NCBI RefSeq assembly: GCF_013283785.1
Contig: NZ_JABCPZ010000074.1
Coordinates: 1-43,477, forward strand
Direction of reading: 5' to 3'
DNA: 43,477 nucleotides
Source of the DNA: Nonomuraea antri
GTDB lineage: Bacteria; Actinomycetota; Actinomycetes; Streptosporangiales; Streptosporangiaceae
The position numbers were made by a program, and so were the translations under genes. This document shows, piece by piece, positions 6,960 through 14,928 of the stretch. A model generated the notes under the pieces. That model was not told where the DNA came from. It did no database searches and worked only from the letters and a program-made list of their open reading frames with translations. The first letter of the stretch is position 1. Each line of letters opens with the position of its first letter.

Positions 6960-8069
6960 TTACCCTCGCTTGCGAAGTTCTCTTGGCCAGAACCTTCGAG
7001 GAAGGAACAACTTTATCACCGTCGACATGAAGCGGGCGTAAGCCGAAGGGGCGGGCTTGGGCTCGACCCGCCGGCGGTGCACGCCTTCACCGGGCCTGCG
7101 CTCCAGCCGGGGCGAGGGCACGGCCAGCGCAGCGGCCGTCGCCTCCGCCCGGTGCAGCCCGCGATGCGCGGGCCGGCGACTGAAAGACGGCGCCGCCGGA
7201 ACCGGCGAAAGCCGCACGGACTTGCGCGGGGCCAGCGGCTCCTCCGCCGCTCCTCCGGCCGCCACCCTGGCCAGCATCAGCGAGGCGCGCACGGAGTCGA
7301 GCCTGGTCTGCGGGTCGATGCGGAGCAACGCGTCGAGCACCGGGGCCAGCGGCCCGGCCTTGGTCATCGGGATCGGCTCGCCACTGGTGAGCGCGGCCAG
7401 CGCGGCGGCCGCCGTACGGCGACCGTGCAGGCCGCGGCCCTCGACGGCGGTGTACAGGGTCGCGCCGAGCGACCACAGGTCGGCGGCGGGGCTGGCCTTG
7501 GAGCCGAGCACGCGCTCTGGCGCGATGTAACCGGCGGAACCGAGCACGATGCCGGCCTGGGTGATCGAGACGTCGCCTTCGAGCGCGGCCAGCCCGAAGT
7601 CGGTCAGCACCGCCCGGTCCTCCGTGACCAGCACGTTGCTTGGCTTCACGTCGCGATGGAGGATGCCCTTGGCGTGCACGGCCCGCAGCGCGCCGAGGAT
7701 CTGCCGGCCGATCTCGGCCGCCCGGCGCGGGTGGAGCGGTCCTTCCTCCTGGATGAGCTGTTCGAGCGACTTGGCCCGCAGCAGTTCCATGACGATCCAC
7801 GGCCGGTCGTCCTCGGTGACGACGTCGAAGACGGTGATGACGGACGGATGCGCGACCATCGCGGTCGCGCGCCCCTCACGCTCGGTGCGGGCGCACAGCT
7901 CGGCCCGCAGTTCCTCGTCGAGCACGGCGGGAAGCCGCACTTCCTTGACCGCCACGTCGCGGTCGAGTAGTTCGTCATGTGCCCGCCAAACGGTGCCCAT
8001 GCCGCCGCGTCCGACCGGCTCCACAAGCCGATAGCGCGCGGCGAGGAGGTAACCGGAAGGCGCACGCAT
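6960..8069 (-). CDS. Serine/threonine protein kinase, no membrane segment
   Basis: A 369-residue kinase closely resembling its downstream neighbour (both share the arrangement GRGxMGTVWRA, WI(I/V)MEL, SLEQ(V/L)I), so the pair probably arose by tandem duplication. The domain has GRGGMG (20-25), Lys 42, HRDVKPSN (138-145), DFG (157-159) and APE (183-185). After ~270 comes a basic, Arg-rich tail ending in LFLPRRFWPRELRKRG, with no clear transmembrane helix, so it is expected in the cytosol or peripherally on the membrane. ATG 8069 directly precedes the conserved start; a TTG at 8099 in frame would add ten residues that do not look conserved. The upstream stretch is AT-richer and contains the inverted repeat TTACC/GGTAA (8080-8095), a possible control site. 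Confidence 0.88.
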   Translation of the reverse strand: MRAPSGYLLAARYRLVEPVGRGGMGTVWRAHDELLDRDVAVKEVRLPAVLDEELRAELCARTEREGRATAMVAHPSVITVFDVVTEDDRPWIVMELLRAKSLEQLIQEEGPLHPRRAAEIGRQILGALRAVHAKGILHRDVKPSNVLVTEDRAVLTDFGLAALEGDVSITQAGIVLGSAGYIAPERVLGSKASPAADLWSLGATLYTAVEGRGLHGRRTAAAALAALTSGEPIPMTKAGPLAPVLDALLRIDPQTRLDSVRASLMLARVAAGGAAEEPLAPRKSVRLSPVPAAPSFSRRPAHRGLHRAEATAAALAVPSPRLERRPGEGVHRRRVEPKPAPSAYARFMSTVIKLFLPRRFWPRELRKRG

Positions 8070-8230
8070 GCCTGGCAGCTTACCTATTTGGGTAAACAAC
8101 CCAGTAGAGGCCGGGCCGATAAATTGTTGCGAACTTAAGTCATGCCGTCTGACTCGTCACGTCAGGTCCCGGGCTGGCCGCACATCTGAGATCCAAGTCA
8201 CTCGCAAGCCGGCGTCGCCACGATGGGTTC

Positions 8231-8264
8231 ACCCGGGTACGGCCGCGCTGAGCCGTACCCGGGT
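8231..8264. terminator. Long perfect hairpin in a gene-poor spacer
   Basis: A perfect 13-bp stem, ACCCGGGTACGGC (8231-8243) and GCCGTACCCGGGT (8252-8264), with an 8-nt loop. It looks like a factor-independent terminator or a stable RNA element, yet no convincing gene ends beside it: the kinase to the left is transcribed away and the next gene to the right starts about 400 bp later. It may end a small unannotated transcript. Confidence 0.5.
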
Positions 8265-8683
8265 CTCGCCGTCTCACTTTCCTGTGGCCTCGCGGGCCTC
8301 GGCCGAGCGTGTCGTCGGCGCCCTTGACGTAGGTCTCAGCTTCTTGCGAGCAGGTTGCAGCTGCGGCATGATCGCGATCGTCAGTCAGGTCCAGCCGCGC
8401 GGGCGGCTCGCCCCGCCCGCGCCGCACCTGGTGGCCGCCTGCCCGGCCACGCGCCGAGAAAATGTGCATGATGCCTAGTAGGGGACTTTTCGGCGTCCGG
8501 CAGTCTGACTGACAGGGGAACCCCGGGCGCCGTCAGCGAGTTGTAAGGGTGTCGTAAGGGGGCGGGGGCATGGTAAAGCCATGAAGGACGACGGGATCTC
8601 CGAGCAGCGAAAACTGTCGGTGCCGTTCGTCAAAATAGAGGCATACGCCCAGGGTTCACAGACGATGAACATCGGGGGACGTG
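8265..8683. other. Spacer of about 420 bp without a convincing gene
   Basis: Reading frames here do not resemble known proteins. Visible structure: a direct repeat GTAAGGG at 8543-8549 and 8554-8560 (11 bp apart, one helical turn) and a small hairpin GGGGAACCCC at 8516-8525. These could belong to the promoter region of the DUF5999 gene. No tRNA-like fold was recognised. Confidence 0.4.
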
Positions 8684-8782
8684 ATGAAGAAGCGCCAGAT
8701 CCAGGTCCGTCGCCGGCCGAGAAGACCGGCGGGAGCCAGTTTGGACCTTCGCACGCCGTCCGGGCGTCAGCTGCCCTTCTGA
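8684..8782 (+). CDS. Possible 32-residue basic peptide upstream of the DUF5999 gene
   Basis: A short ORF, MKKRQIQVRRRPRRP at its start, with purine-rich GGGGGA about 4 nt before the ATG, ending 38 nt before the DUF5999 start. Eleven of the first fifteen residues are Lys, Arg or Gln. It may be a translated leader or a small nucleic-acid-binding peptide, or simply chance. No homologue is recalled. Confidence 0.25.
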   Translation: MKKRQIQVRRRPRRPAGASLDLRTPSGRQLPF

Positions 8783-8820
8783 AAGACCAGGAACCAGGAG
8801 CGCCATCTGAGAGGTGCGTT

Positions 8821-9009
8821 ATGTGCAGCCACTTCCCCGCTTGCCCCAGTGCCGACTCTCTCGACCGTGAGGCGTCGCACGTGATCGCGGCCCACCCCGA
8901 CCAGGGCTGGAGCCTGCTCTGCAACGGCGTCGTCCTCTTCGAGGACACCGGTTTGCTGCTGCCCGACGGCTCCGTCGTGGCGCCGCACCGGGCCCCGGTG
9001 GCCGCGTAG
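8821..9009 (+). CDS. DUF5999 family small protein
   Basis: A 62-residue protein of a small family found in streptomycetes and relatives: the N-terminal MCSHFPACPSADS and the GWSLLCNGVVLFEDTG block with LLPDG and APHR after it match the family pattern. Three Cys and several His (C2, H4, C8, C41 region) could form a metal site, but function is unknown. ATG 8821 is chosen because GAGAGG lies 6 nt before it and the family normally begins at this Met-Cys; the frame is open upstream to 8581, but that extension is Pro/Ser/Glu-rich and has no ribosome-binding site. Transcribed alone, converging on the class I fumarase gene. Confidence 0.75.
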   Translation: MCSHFPACPSADSLDREASHVIAAHPDQGWSLLCNGVVLFEDTGLLLPDGSVVAPHRAPVAA

Positions 9010-9098
9010 AACCTCGATCGGCGTATTGACGGCGCCGAGCGGCGGTTCCGCACACCCGGCGCCATTCACGTTCTCAAGAACTCATTCGCGGAAAACGT

Positions 9099-10751
9099 TC
9101 AGCGGCGGCCGATCGACAACACCGGGCCGGTGCGATCGGTGAAGAAGTCGTCTCCCTTGTCGTCCACCACGATGAACGCGGGGAAATCCTCGACCTCGAT
9201 CTTCCAGACCGCCTCCATTCCCAGCTCGGGGTATTCCAGCACCTCGACCTTCTTGATGCAGTCCTGCGCCAGTCGCGCCGCGGGACCGCCGATCGAGCCC
9301 AGGTAGAAACCGCCGTACTGATGGCAGGCGTCGGTCACCTGCTTCGACCTGTTGCCCTTGGCCAGCATGACCATCGAGCCGCCCGCCGCCTGGAAACGCT
9401 CCACGTAGGAGTCCATCCGACCGGCGGTCGTGGGGCCGAACGAGCCCGAGGCGTAGCCCTCCGGGGTCTTGGCCGGACCGGCGTAGTAGACGGCGTGGTC
9501 CTTGAGGTACTGCGGCATCTCGCCGCCGCCGTCGAGCAGCTCGGCGATCTTCGCGTGGGCGATGTCGCGGGCCACGACCAGCGGGCCGGTCAGCGAGAGC
9601 CGTGTCTTGACGGGATGCTTCGTCAGCTCGGCGAGGATCTCCGGCATCGGACGGTTCAGGTCGACCTGGACGACGTCGTCCGAGAGGTGCTCGTCGGTGG
9701 TCTCCGGCAGGAAGCGGGCCGGGTCGGTCTCCAGCTTCTCCAGGAACACCCCCTCCGGCGTGATCTTGGCCAGCGCCTGACGGTCGGCCGAGCACGAGAC
9801 CGCGATGGCCACCGGGCACGAAGCGCCGTGCCTGGGCAGCCGGATGACCCGCACGTCGTGGCAGAAGTACTTGCCGCCGAACTGCGCGCCGATGCCCAGC
9901 TTCTGCGTCAGCGCGAAGACCTTGGCCTCCAGCTCCAAGTCGCGGAACCCGTGGCCGGACGGCGAGCCCTCGGTCGGGATCGAGTCGAGGTAGCGGGCGC
10001 TGGCGTACTTGGCGGTCTTGAGCGCGTACTCGGCGGACGTGCCGCCCACCACGATCGCCAGGTGGTACGGCGGGCAGGCCGCGGTGCCCAGCGAGCGGAT
10101 CTTCTCCTCCAGGAAGGCCAGCATGCGCTTCTCGTTGAGCACCGCCTTGGTCTCCTGGTACAGGAACGACTTGTTGGCCGAGCCGCCGCCCTTGGCCATG
10201 AACAGCAGCTTGTACTCGTCGGCGTGCCCGGCCGGGTCCTCGGCGTACAGCTCGATCTGGGCGGGCAGGTTGCTGCCGGTGTTCTTCTCCTCCCACATGG
10301 TGAGAGGGGCCATCTGGGAGTAACGCAGGTTCAGCCGGGTGTAGGCGTCGTAGACGCCGCGCGAGACGTGCTCGGCGTCGCGGCCGTCGGTGAGCACGTG
10401 GCGCCCGCGCTTGCCCATGACGATGGCGGTGCCGGTGTCCTGGCACATGGGCAGCACGCCGCCGGCCGAGATCGAGGCGTTCTTGAGCAGGTCGAGCGCG
10501 ACGAACCGGTCGTTGCCGCTGGACTCGGGGTCATCGACGATCTTGCGGAGCTGGGCGAGGTGCGAGGCCCGCAGGAAGTGCGAGATGTCGTGGATCGCGG
10601 TCTCGGTGAGGAGCCGCAGCGCCTCCGGGTCCACTTCCAGGAACGTACGCCCAGCAGCCTCGACCTTCCGCACCCCCTCCGACGTGATCAGCCGATACTC
10701 GGTCTCATCGGCGCCCAGCGGAAGCAGGTCGGTGTAGTCGAACTCGCCCAT
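9099..10751 (-). CDS. Fumarate hydratase, class I ([4Fe-4S])
   Basis: A 550-residue single-chain class I fumarase (FumA/FumB type). Its three predicted iron-sulfur ligands are Cys 103 (PMCQDTGTA), Cys 226 (TAACPPYH) and Cys 320 (VSCSADRQ), spaced like those of the Escherichia coli enzyme. Other family blocks are MAKGGGSANKSF, IGAQFGGKYFCHDVRV, GPTTAGRMDSYVERF and MLAKGNRSKQVTDAC. Residues ~1-330 are the cluster-binding alpha part and the remainder the beta part, as in fused class I enzymes. ATG 10751 is preferred over 10757 because AAAGGA lies 5 nt before it. It is oxygen-sensitive by class, so with the nearby class II enzyme the cell may switch isozymes with iron or oxygen status (inference). 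Confidence 0.93.
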   Translation of the reverse strand: MGEFDYTDLLPLGADETEYRLITSEGVRKVEAAGRTFLEVDPEALRLLTETAIHDISHFLRASHLAQLRKIVDDPESSGNDRFVALDLLKNASISAGGVLPMCQDTGTAIVMGKRGRHVLTDGRDAEHVSRGVYDAYTRLNLRYSQMAPLTMWEEKNTGSNLPAQIELYAEDPAGHADEYKLLFMAKGGGSANKSFLYQETKAVLNEKRMLAFLEEKIRSLGTAACPPYHLAIVVGGTSAEYALKTAKYASARYLDSIPTEGSPSGHGFRDLELEAKVFALTQKLGIGAQFGGKYFCHDVRVIRLPRHGASCPVAIAVSCSADRQALAKITPEGVFLEKLETDPARFLPETTDEHLSDDVVQVDLNRPMPEILAELTKHPVKTRLSLTGPLVVARDIAHAKIAELLDGGGEMPQYLKDHAVYYAGPAKTPEGYASGSFGPTTAGRMDSYVERFQAAGGSMVMLAKGNRSKQVTDACHQYGGFYLGSIGGPAARLAQDCIKKVEVLEYPELGMEAVWKIEVEDFPAFIVVDDKGDDFFTDRTGPVLSIGRR

Positions 10752-10777
10752 GTCCATCCTTTCGGTCCAGGTAGAGA

Positions 10778-11677
10778 TTACGCGCTCTCGCTGACCCTCC
10801 CTTCACCCACCGAGGTTCCCGCCGGGACCGGGGCTTTGCGCCGCTGCGAGGTGAGGCCGACCAGGATGCCGGCGATCACCAGCCCGGCGCCGAGCAGGTC
10901 GTAACCGGACGGCGCCGCCACGCCCAGCACCGCGCCGGTGACGATCGCGCCAACCGGGATGAGGCCCGCGAACAGCCCGGCCAGCCCCGGCCCGAGCTTG
11001 GGCAGCGAGCTGTACCACAGGAAGAACGCGACCACGGTGACCACGGTCGCCAGGTAGCCGAAGCCCAGCGCCTCGGGCAGGGTGGGCACGCGCAGTGCCG
11101 CGGCGCCGTCCTGGACCAGGGCGGTCAGCGTCAGCATCGGCACGGCCAGCGCCGTCGAGTACGCCGACACCCTGATCGCCCCCAGCTTGGGCAGCAGCGG
11201 GATGGCCAGCATCGAGAAGCTGACCTCGCCGACCAGCGCGACCAGCGCCCACAGCAGCCCGGTCACGCTGCCGCTGCCCAGCCCGGTGGCCAGCGTCGCG
11301 CCCGCGACCACCACGCCCGCGCCGAGCAGCAGCCGGGGCGCCGGACGCCCGCCGGCCAGCGCGAGCGCCAGCGGCACGGTGCCGAGCACGGTGCCCACCA
11401 GCGCGGGGCCGGAGTGCCGGGTCGACTCGACCACCGCCACGTTGAAGATCACCAGCCCGAACAGGGTCAGCCCGGCCAGGCACAGCCACTCCCGGCCGGT
11501 CAGCCGGACGAACCGCAGCCCCAGCGCCCTGGTCACGGCGAGCAGGATGATCGCGGCGATCAGGTAGCGAACCGCCTGCCCGCCGTAGACCGGGTAGTCG
11601 GCCACCAGCCCGGAGACCCCGGCCAGCGTCCCCACCAGGAACATGGCCGTCGCGGCCCCTGCGATCCCATTTCTCAT
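10778..11677 (-). CDS. EamA/DMT-family exporter
   Basis: A 299-residue membrane protein with about ten hydrophobic helices in two repeated EamA halves (~5-135 and ~145-280), the usual size of drug/metabolite transporter superfamily permeases. Charged residues cluster at loop positions and the C-terminal tail is basic (SQRRKAP). Substrate cannot be read from the sequence; amino acids or related metabolites are frequent in this superfamily. A TAGCAT -10-like hexamer (11685-11690) ends 7 nt before the ATG, so the mRNA could be leaderless; there is no Shine-Dalgarno. Divergent from a MocR-type regulator that probably controls it, and 26 bp upstream of the class I fumarase on the same strand. Confidence 0.85.
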   Translation of the reverse strand: MRNGIAGAATAMFLVGTLAGVSGLVADYPVYGGQAVRYLIAAIILLAVTRALGLRFVRLTGREWLCLAGLTLFGLVIFNVAVVESTRHSGPALVGTVLGTVPLALALAGGRPAPRLLLGAGVVVAGATLATGLGSGSVTGLLWALVALVGEVSFSMLAIPLLPKLGAIRVSAYSTALAVPMLTLTALVQDGAAALRVPTLPEALGFGYLATVVTVVAFFLWYSSLPKLGPGLAGLFAGLIPVGAIVTGAVLGVAAPSGYDLLGAGLVIAGILVGLTSQRRKAPVPAGTSVGEGRVSESA

Positions 11678-11713
11678 GGGTTGGATGCTAGGGACACAAT
11701 GGATCCCGGAAAC

Positions 11714-11745
11714 AGTCCAATGTCCCGGTAATAGACAGGACCAAT
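11714..11745. promoter_or_regulatory. Candidate MocR operator in the divergent EamA/MocR spacer
   Basis: The only spacer between the two divergent genes is 68 bp. It contains the near-direct repeats AGTCCAAT (11714-11721) and GGACCAAT (11738-11745), centred 24 bp apart, the second abutting the regulator ATG. MocR/PdxR regulators often bind direct repeats in such divergent spacers, so this is a reasonable autoregulatory site, unproven. Confidence 0.4.
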
Positions 11746-13143
11746 ATGGCCGACCTGCATGTCCCCATCGATCGCGCGAGGGGCGGGCTGGCCGCGCAGG
11801 TGGCCGGTGAGCTGCGCACGGCCATCAGGCACGGCCGGCTGTCGGCGGGCACCCGGCTGCCCGCCAGCCGCGACCTGGCCGCCGATCTCCAGGTGTCCAG
11901 GGGGGTGGTGGTCGAGGCGTACGAGCAGCTGGTGGCCGAGGGGTTCCTGGTCTCGCGGGTGGGCGCGGGCACCGTGGTGGCCCCGGTCACGCCGCGCCCC
12001 TCGGCGGTCACGCCGCGCCCCTCGGCGGCGGCTACGGCCCCGCCTGGCGTGCCCGGCTGCGGGCCGTTCTACGGGCACCGTCCGACCTCGCCCGACCTCG
12101 GCCACTTCCCCCGGGAGCGGTGGCTGGCGTCGGTGAGGCACGTGCTGGCCACCGTCCCTTCCGACGCGCTCGACTACGGCGATCCCGGCGGCGTGCCCGA
12201 GCTGCGCGAGGAGCTGGCGGGATACCTGCGCCGGGTCAGGGCGGCGGACGTGCGGCCGGAGAACCTGGCCATCGTCGGCGGCGTGGCCCAGGGGCTCAGC
12301 CTGGTGCTGCACGTGCTGACCCAGGACGGCCCGATCGACCTGGCCGTGGAGGACCCGACCAGCCATCGCCAGGTCCCGCTGCTGCGCCGGGCCGGCGCCC
12401 GGCTGGTGCCCGTCCCCGTCGACGGCGAAGGGCTGGTGGTCGACGGGCTGCGGGCCGGCGCGGTGCTGGTCACGCCCGCGCACCAGTACCCGACCGGGGT
12501 GGTGCTCTCGCCGCCGCGCCGGGCCGCGCTGGTCGCCTGGGCCGAGGCGAGCGGCGGCGTGATCCTGGAGGACGACTACGACGCCGAGTTCCGCTTCGAC
12601 CGCGACCCCGTCGGCTGCCTGCAGGGGCTCGCGCCCGGCCGCGTGGTGTTGTCGGGCAGCGTCAGCAAGGCGCTGGCGCCCGGCCTGCGGCTGGGCTGGG
12701 TGGCGGCGCCCGCGCACCTGGCCGAGTCCATCCGCAGGGCGCGCGGCGAGCTCGATCTGGGCTCCCCGGTCATCGAGCAGTACGCGTTGGCCCATTTCCT
12801 GCGTACCGGCGGCTACGACAAGCACCTGCGGCGGATGCGCAGGGAGTACCGTCGCCGCAGGGACGCCCTGGTCGCCGCGCTGGCCGCGGAGCTGCCCGGG
12901 GTGCGTGTGCGCGGCATCGAGGCCGGCCTGCACATCTACCTGGACCTGCCGGGTGGATGGGACGAGCTCGACACCGTGCGCGCGGCCCAGGAGCTGGGGC
13001 TGTCCGCCGAGCCGGTGAGCCCGATGCGGGCCCTGGCCGGGCACCCGGCCGTGGTGCTCGGGTTCGCCCGGGTTCCGGTGCACAAGGCGGCCGAGGCCGT
13101 CCGAGGACTAAAAGTCAGAATGTCAGGACAAAACATTGACTGA
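11746..13143 (+). CDS. MocR/PdxR-type regulator (GntR HTH + aminotransferase-like domain)
   Basis: A 465-residue PLP-dependent transcription factor. Residues ~1-78 are a GntR-type winged helix (GTRLPASRDLAADLQVSRGVV), ~80-115 a linker, and ~115-460 a fold-type I aminotransferase domain with ILEDDYDAEFRF (~273-284) and the Schiff-base lysine Lys 308 in SGSVSKALAPGLRLGW. The linker holds the heptad VTPRPSA twice, from a perfect 21-bp tandem duplication. Such proteins use the aminotransferase fold as a sensor, usually for amino compounds or PLP itself. It starts 68 bp from the divergent EamA exporter gene, the likely target. AGGA lies 5 nt before the ATG. Confidence 0.88.
   Translation: MADLHVPIDRARGGLAAQVAGELRTAIRHGRLSAGTRLPASRDLAADLQVSRGVVVEAYEQLVAEGFLVSRVGAGTVVAPVTPRPSAVTPRPSAAATAPPGVPGCGPFYGHRPTSPDLGHFPRERWLASVRHVLATVPSDALDYGDPGGVPELREELAGYLRRVRAADVRPENLAIVGGVAQGLSLVLHVLTQDGPIDLAVEDPTSHRQVPLLRRAGARLVPVPVDGEGLVVDGLRAGAVLVTPAHQYPTGVVLSPPRRAALVAWAEASGGVILEDDYDAEFRFDRDPVGCLQGLAPGRVVLSGSVSKALAPGLRLGWVAAPAHLAESIRRARGELDLGSPVIEQYALAHFLRTGGYDKHLRRMRREYRRRRDALVAALAAELPGVRVRGIEAGLHIYLDLPGGWDELDTVRAAQELGLSAEPVSPMRALAGHPAVVLGFARVPVHKAAEAVRGLKVRMSGQNID
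11986..12027 (+). repeat. 21-bp perfect tandem duplication in the MocR linker
   Basis: Two identical 21-bp units (11986-12006 and 12007-12027) encode VTPRPSA twice. In-frame, between the DNA-binding and aminotransferase-like domains, so it only lengthens the linker. Confidence 0.85.
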
Positions 13144-13165
13144 GGGAGAAGAACTCGCTTAGAAA
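13119..13165 (+). promoter_or_regulatory. Promoter and candidate operator of the inositol-type operon
   Basis: TTGACT (13136-13141) matches the vegetative -35 consensus at five of six positions and is 18 nt from TAGAAA (13160-13165), a moderate -10. An inverted repeat AATGT (13119-13123) / ACATT (13133-13137) overlaps the -35, well placed for a repressor. The promoter straddles the end of the MocR gene, so the downstream genes need not depend on MocR transcription. Confidence 0.45.
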
Positions 13166-13192
13166 GAAAGCCCCACCCCCATTGGAGGCGCC

Positions 13193-14131
13193 ATGCGTGT
13201 GGGATTGCTTGGCCTGGGCCGGATCGGCGCGTTTCACGCCGCGACCCTGGCCGCGCACCCGCTGGTGGACGAGTTGATCGTGGCAGACCCGATCAGGACG
13301 TCGCCGTACGGGCGTCCAGGAGACCCGTTCGAGGCCGATCGCCTGGTGATCGCCACGCCGACCGACACGCACGCCGGGCTCCTCGTCCGCGCGGCCGAGG
13401 CGGGCATCCCCGCGTTCTGCGAGAAACCGGTGGCGGGCACGGTCGAGGAGACCGTCGAGGTGCTGCGCGCCTGCGCCGGGCACCACGTGCAGATCGGCTT
13501 CCAGCGGCGCTTCGACTCCGGCTACACGGCCGCCGCCGACGCAGTGCATGCGGGCGAGCTGGGCGAGCTGCACCGGGTCCACCTGATCACGGCCGACCCC
13601 GCGCCGCCGCCCGCCGAGTACGTCGAACGCTCCGGCGGCATCTTCCGCGACTGCCACATCCACGACTTCGACATCCTGCGCTGGGTGACGGGACGCGAGG
13701 TGGAATCGGTGTACGCCATCGGCGCGAACCGGGGCGACGACTTCTTCACGAAAGCGGGCGACGTGGACACCAGCGTGGCCATCCTGCGGCTGGACGACGG
13801 CACGCTCGCCACGCTGCAGGGCTCGCGCTACAACGGCGCGGGCTACGACGTGCGGATGGAACTGGCCGGCACCAAGGGCACCCAGGTCGTCGGCCTGGGC
13901 CCGCGCGCCCCGCTGCGCAGCACCGAGGGTCTGCAACCGCCCGGTGATCCGTGGCCCGACTTCGTCACCAGGTTCCAGCCCGCCTACGTCCAGGAGATCG
14001 ACGCCTTCCTGCGCAGCGACCGGAGCCTGTGCTCGATCGAGGACGCGCTGGCCGCGCTCTACGTCGCCGAGGCCGCCCAGCTCTCGCTGCGCGAAGGACG
14101 TCCCGTCGAGGTCGCGGAGGTGACGCGATGA
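13193..14131 (+). CDS. Gfo/Idh/MocA oxidoreductase, inositol 2-dehydrogenase-like, shortened
   Basis: A 312-residue NAD-dependent sugar/inositol dehydrogenase. The Rossmann motif GLGRIG (7-12), the CEKPV motif (Lys 78) and GGIFRDCHIHDFDIL (148-162, with the D-x3-H pair Asp 153/His 157 typical of inositol 2-dehydrogenases) are all present, followed by the open beta-sheet domain. GGAGG lies 5 nt before the ATG. It is about 20-30 residues shorter than usual inositol dehydrogenases: the stretch between the second and fourth Rossmann strands (residues ~32-52) is unusually short, leaving little of the helix normally found there. First gene of a three-gene overlapping operon with an IolE-like barrel, which supports cyclitol or related sugar oxidation; the exact substrate is not known. 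Confidence 0.82.
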   Translation: MRVGLLGLGRIGAFHAATLAAHPLVDELIVADPIRTSPYGRPGDPFEADRLVIATPTDTHAGLLVRAAEAGIPAFCEKPVAGTVEETVEVLRACAGHHVQIGFQRRFDSGYTAAADAVHAGELGELHRVHLITADPAPPPAEYVERSGGIFRDCHIHDFDILRWVTGREVESVYAIGANRGDDFFTKAGDVDTSVAILRLDDGTLATLQGSRYNGAGYDVRMELAGTKGTQVVGLGPRAPLRSTEGLQPPGDPWPDFVTRFQPAYVQEIDAFLRSDRSLCSIEDALAALYVAEAAQLSLREGRPVEVAEVTR

Positions 14132-14928
14132 GGCTCGCCGGCGCCCCCATCTCGTGGGGGGTGTGCGAGGTGCCCGGCTGGGGACACCAGCTCGAACCCG
14201 AGCGCGTGCTGTCCGAGATGCGCGAGCTGGGGCTCACCGCCACCGAGCTCGGCCCCGAGGGCTTCCTGACCCCCGAGCTCATCGCCGCGCACGGGCTGAG
14301 CCTGGCCGGCGCGTTCGTGCCGGTGGTGCTGCACCGCGACGACCCGCTGCCCGAGCTGCCCGCCGAAGGCAACATCGTGCTGGCCGCCGCCACCGGCGCC
14401 GACGGCTACGACGAGCGCCCGGCGCTCGACGAGCGGGACTGGGCCAGGCTGCTGGCCAGCCTCGACGCCATCGCCGCCGAGCACGGCCCGCGCGTCAGCC
14501 TGCACCCGCACGTCGGCACCATGATCGAGACCCGGGACGAGGTCGACAGGGTGCTCGACGGCAGCTCGATCCCGCTCTGCCTGGACACCGGGCACCTGCT
14601 CATCGGCGGCACCGACCCGGCCGCGCTGGCCAGGGCCGTGCCGTCCAGGATCGCGCACGTGCATCTGAAGGACGTCGACGCCGAGATCGCCGGCCGGGTC
14701 GCGCGCGGCGAGCTGACCTACATTCAGGCCGTGCGCGAAGGCGTCTACCGGCCGCTCGGCCAGGGCGACGTGGACATCGCGGGCATCGTCACCGGCCTGG
14801 AGAAGAACGGGTACGCGGGCTGGTACGTGATGGAACAGGACGTCATCCTGTCGGGCCCGGACGAGCGGCCGGTGGAGAACGTCCGGCGGAGTCTGGCGTA
14901 CCTGGACGGGGTGCTGGGGCTTGGCTGA
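14128..14928 (+). CDS. Sugar phosphate isomerase/epimerase family TIM barrel (IolE-like)
   Basis: A 266-residue xylose-isomerase-like TIM barrel. Metal-site segments are ATELGPEGF (~35-43), SLHPHVGT (~125-132), CLDTGHLLIGG (~150-160) and HVHLKDVD (~174-181), with YVMEQD near 232. The opening MRLAGAPISWGVCEVPGWGH strongly resembles inosose dehydratase (2-keto-myo-inositol dehydratase) proteins. The ATG overlaps the dehydrogenase stop (ATGA), implying translational coupling; the frame is open further upstream but only as a shadow of that gene. A role in dehydrating the keto-product of the preceding enzyme is plausible; an isomerase role is the alternative. Confidence 0.82.
   Translation: MRLAGAPISWGVCEVPGWGHQLEPERVLSEMRELGLTATELGPEGFLTPELIAAHGLSLAGAFVPVVLHRDDPLPELPAEGNIVLAAATGADGYDERPALDERDWARLLASLDAIAAEHGPRVSLHPHVGTMIETRDEVDRVLDGSSIPLCLDTGHLLIGGTDPAALARAVPSRIAHVHLKDVDAEIAGRVARGELTYIQAVREGVYRPLGQGDVDIAGIVTGLEKNGYAGWYVMEQDVILSGPDERPVENVRRSLAYLDGVLGLG

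Noticed and set aside
8140..8469. Minus-strand frame of about 110 codons in the kinase/DUF5999 spacer
   Set aside because: No start signal, Arg-rich, and the long hairpin at 8231-8264 interrupts it; no family resemblance.
8581..8820. N-terminal extension of the DUF5999 protein
   Set aside because: No ribosome-binding site and a disordered composition; family members start at the Met-Cys at 8821.
9070..9081. Palindrome GTTCT-CA-AGAAC just after the class I fumarase stop
   Set aside because: Short and AT-rich compared with other terminators here; too little to call an operator or terminator.
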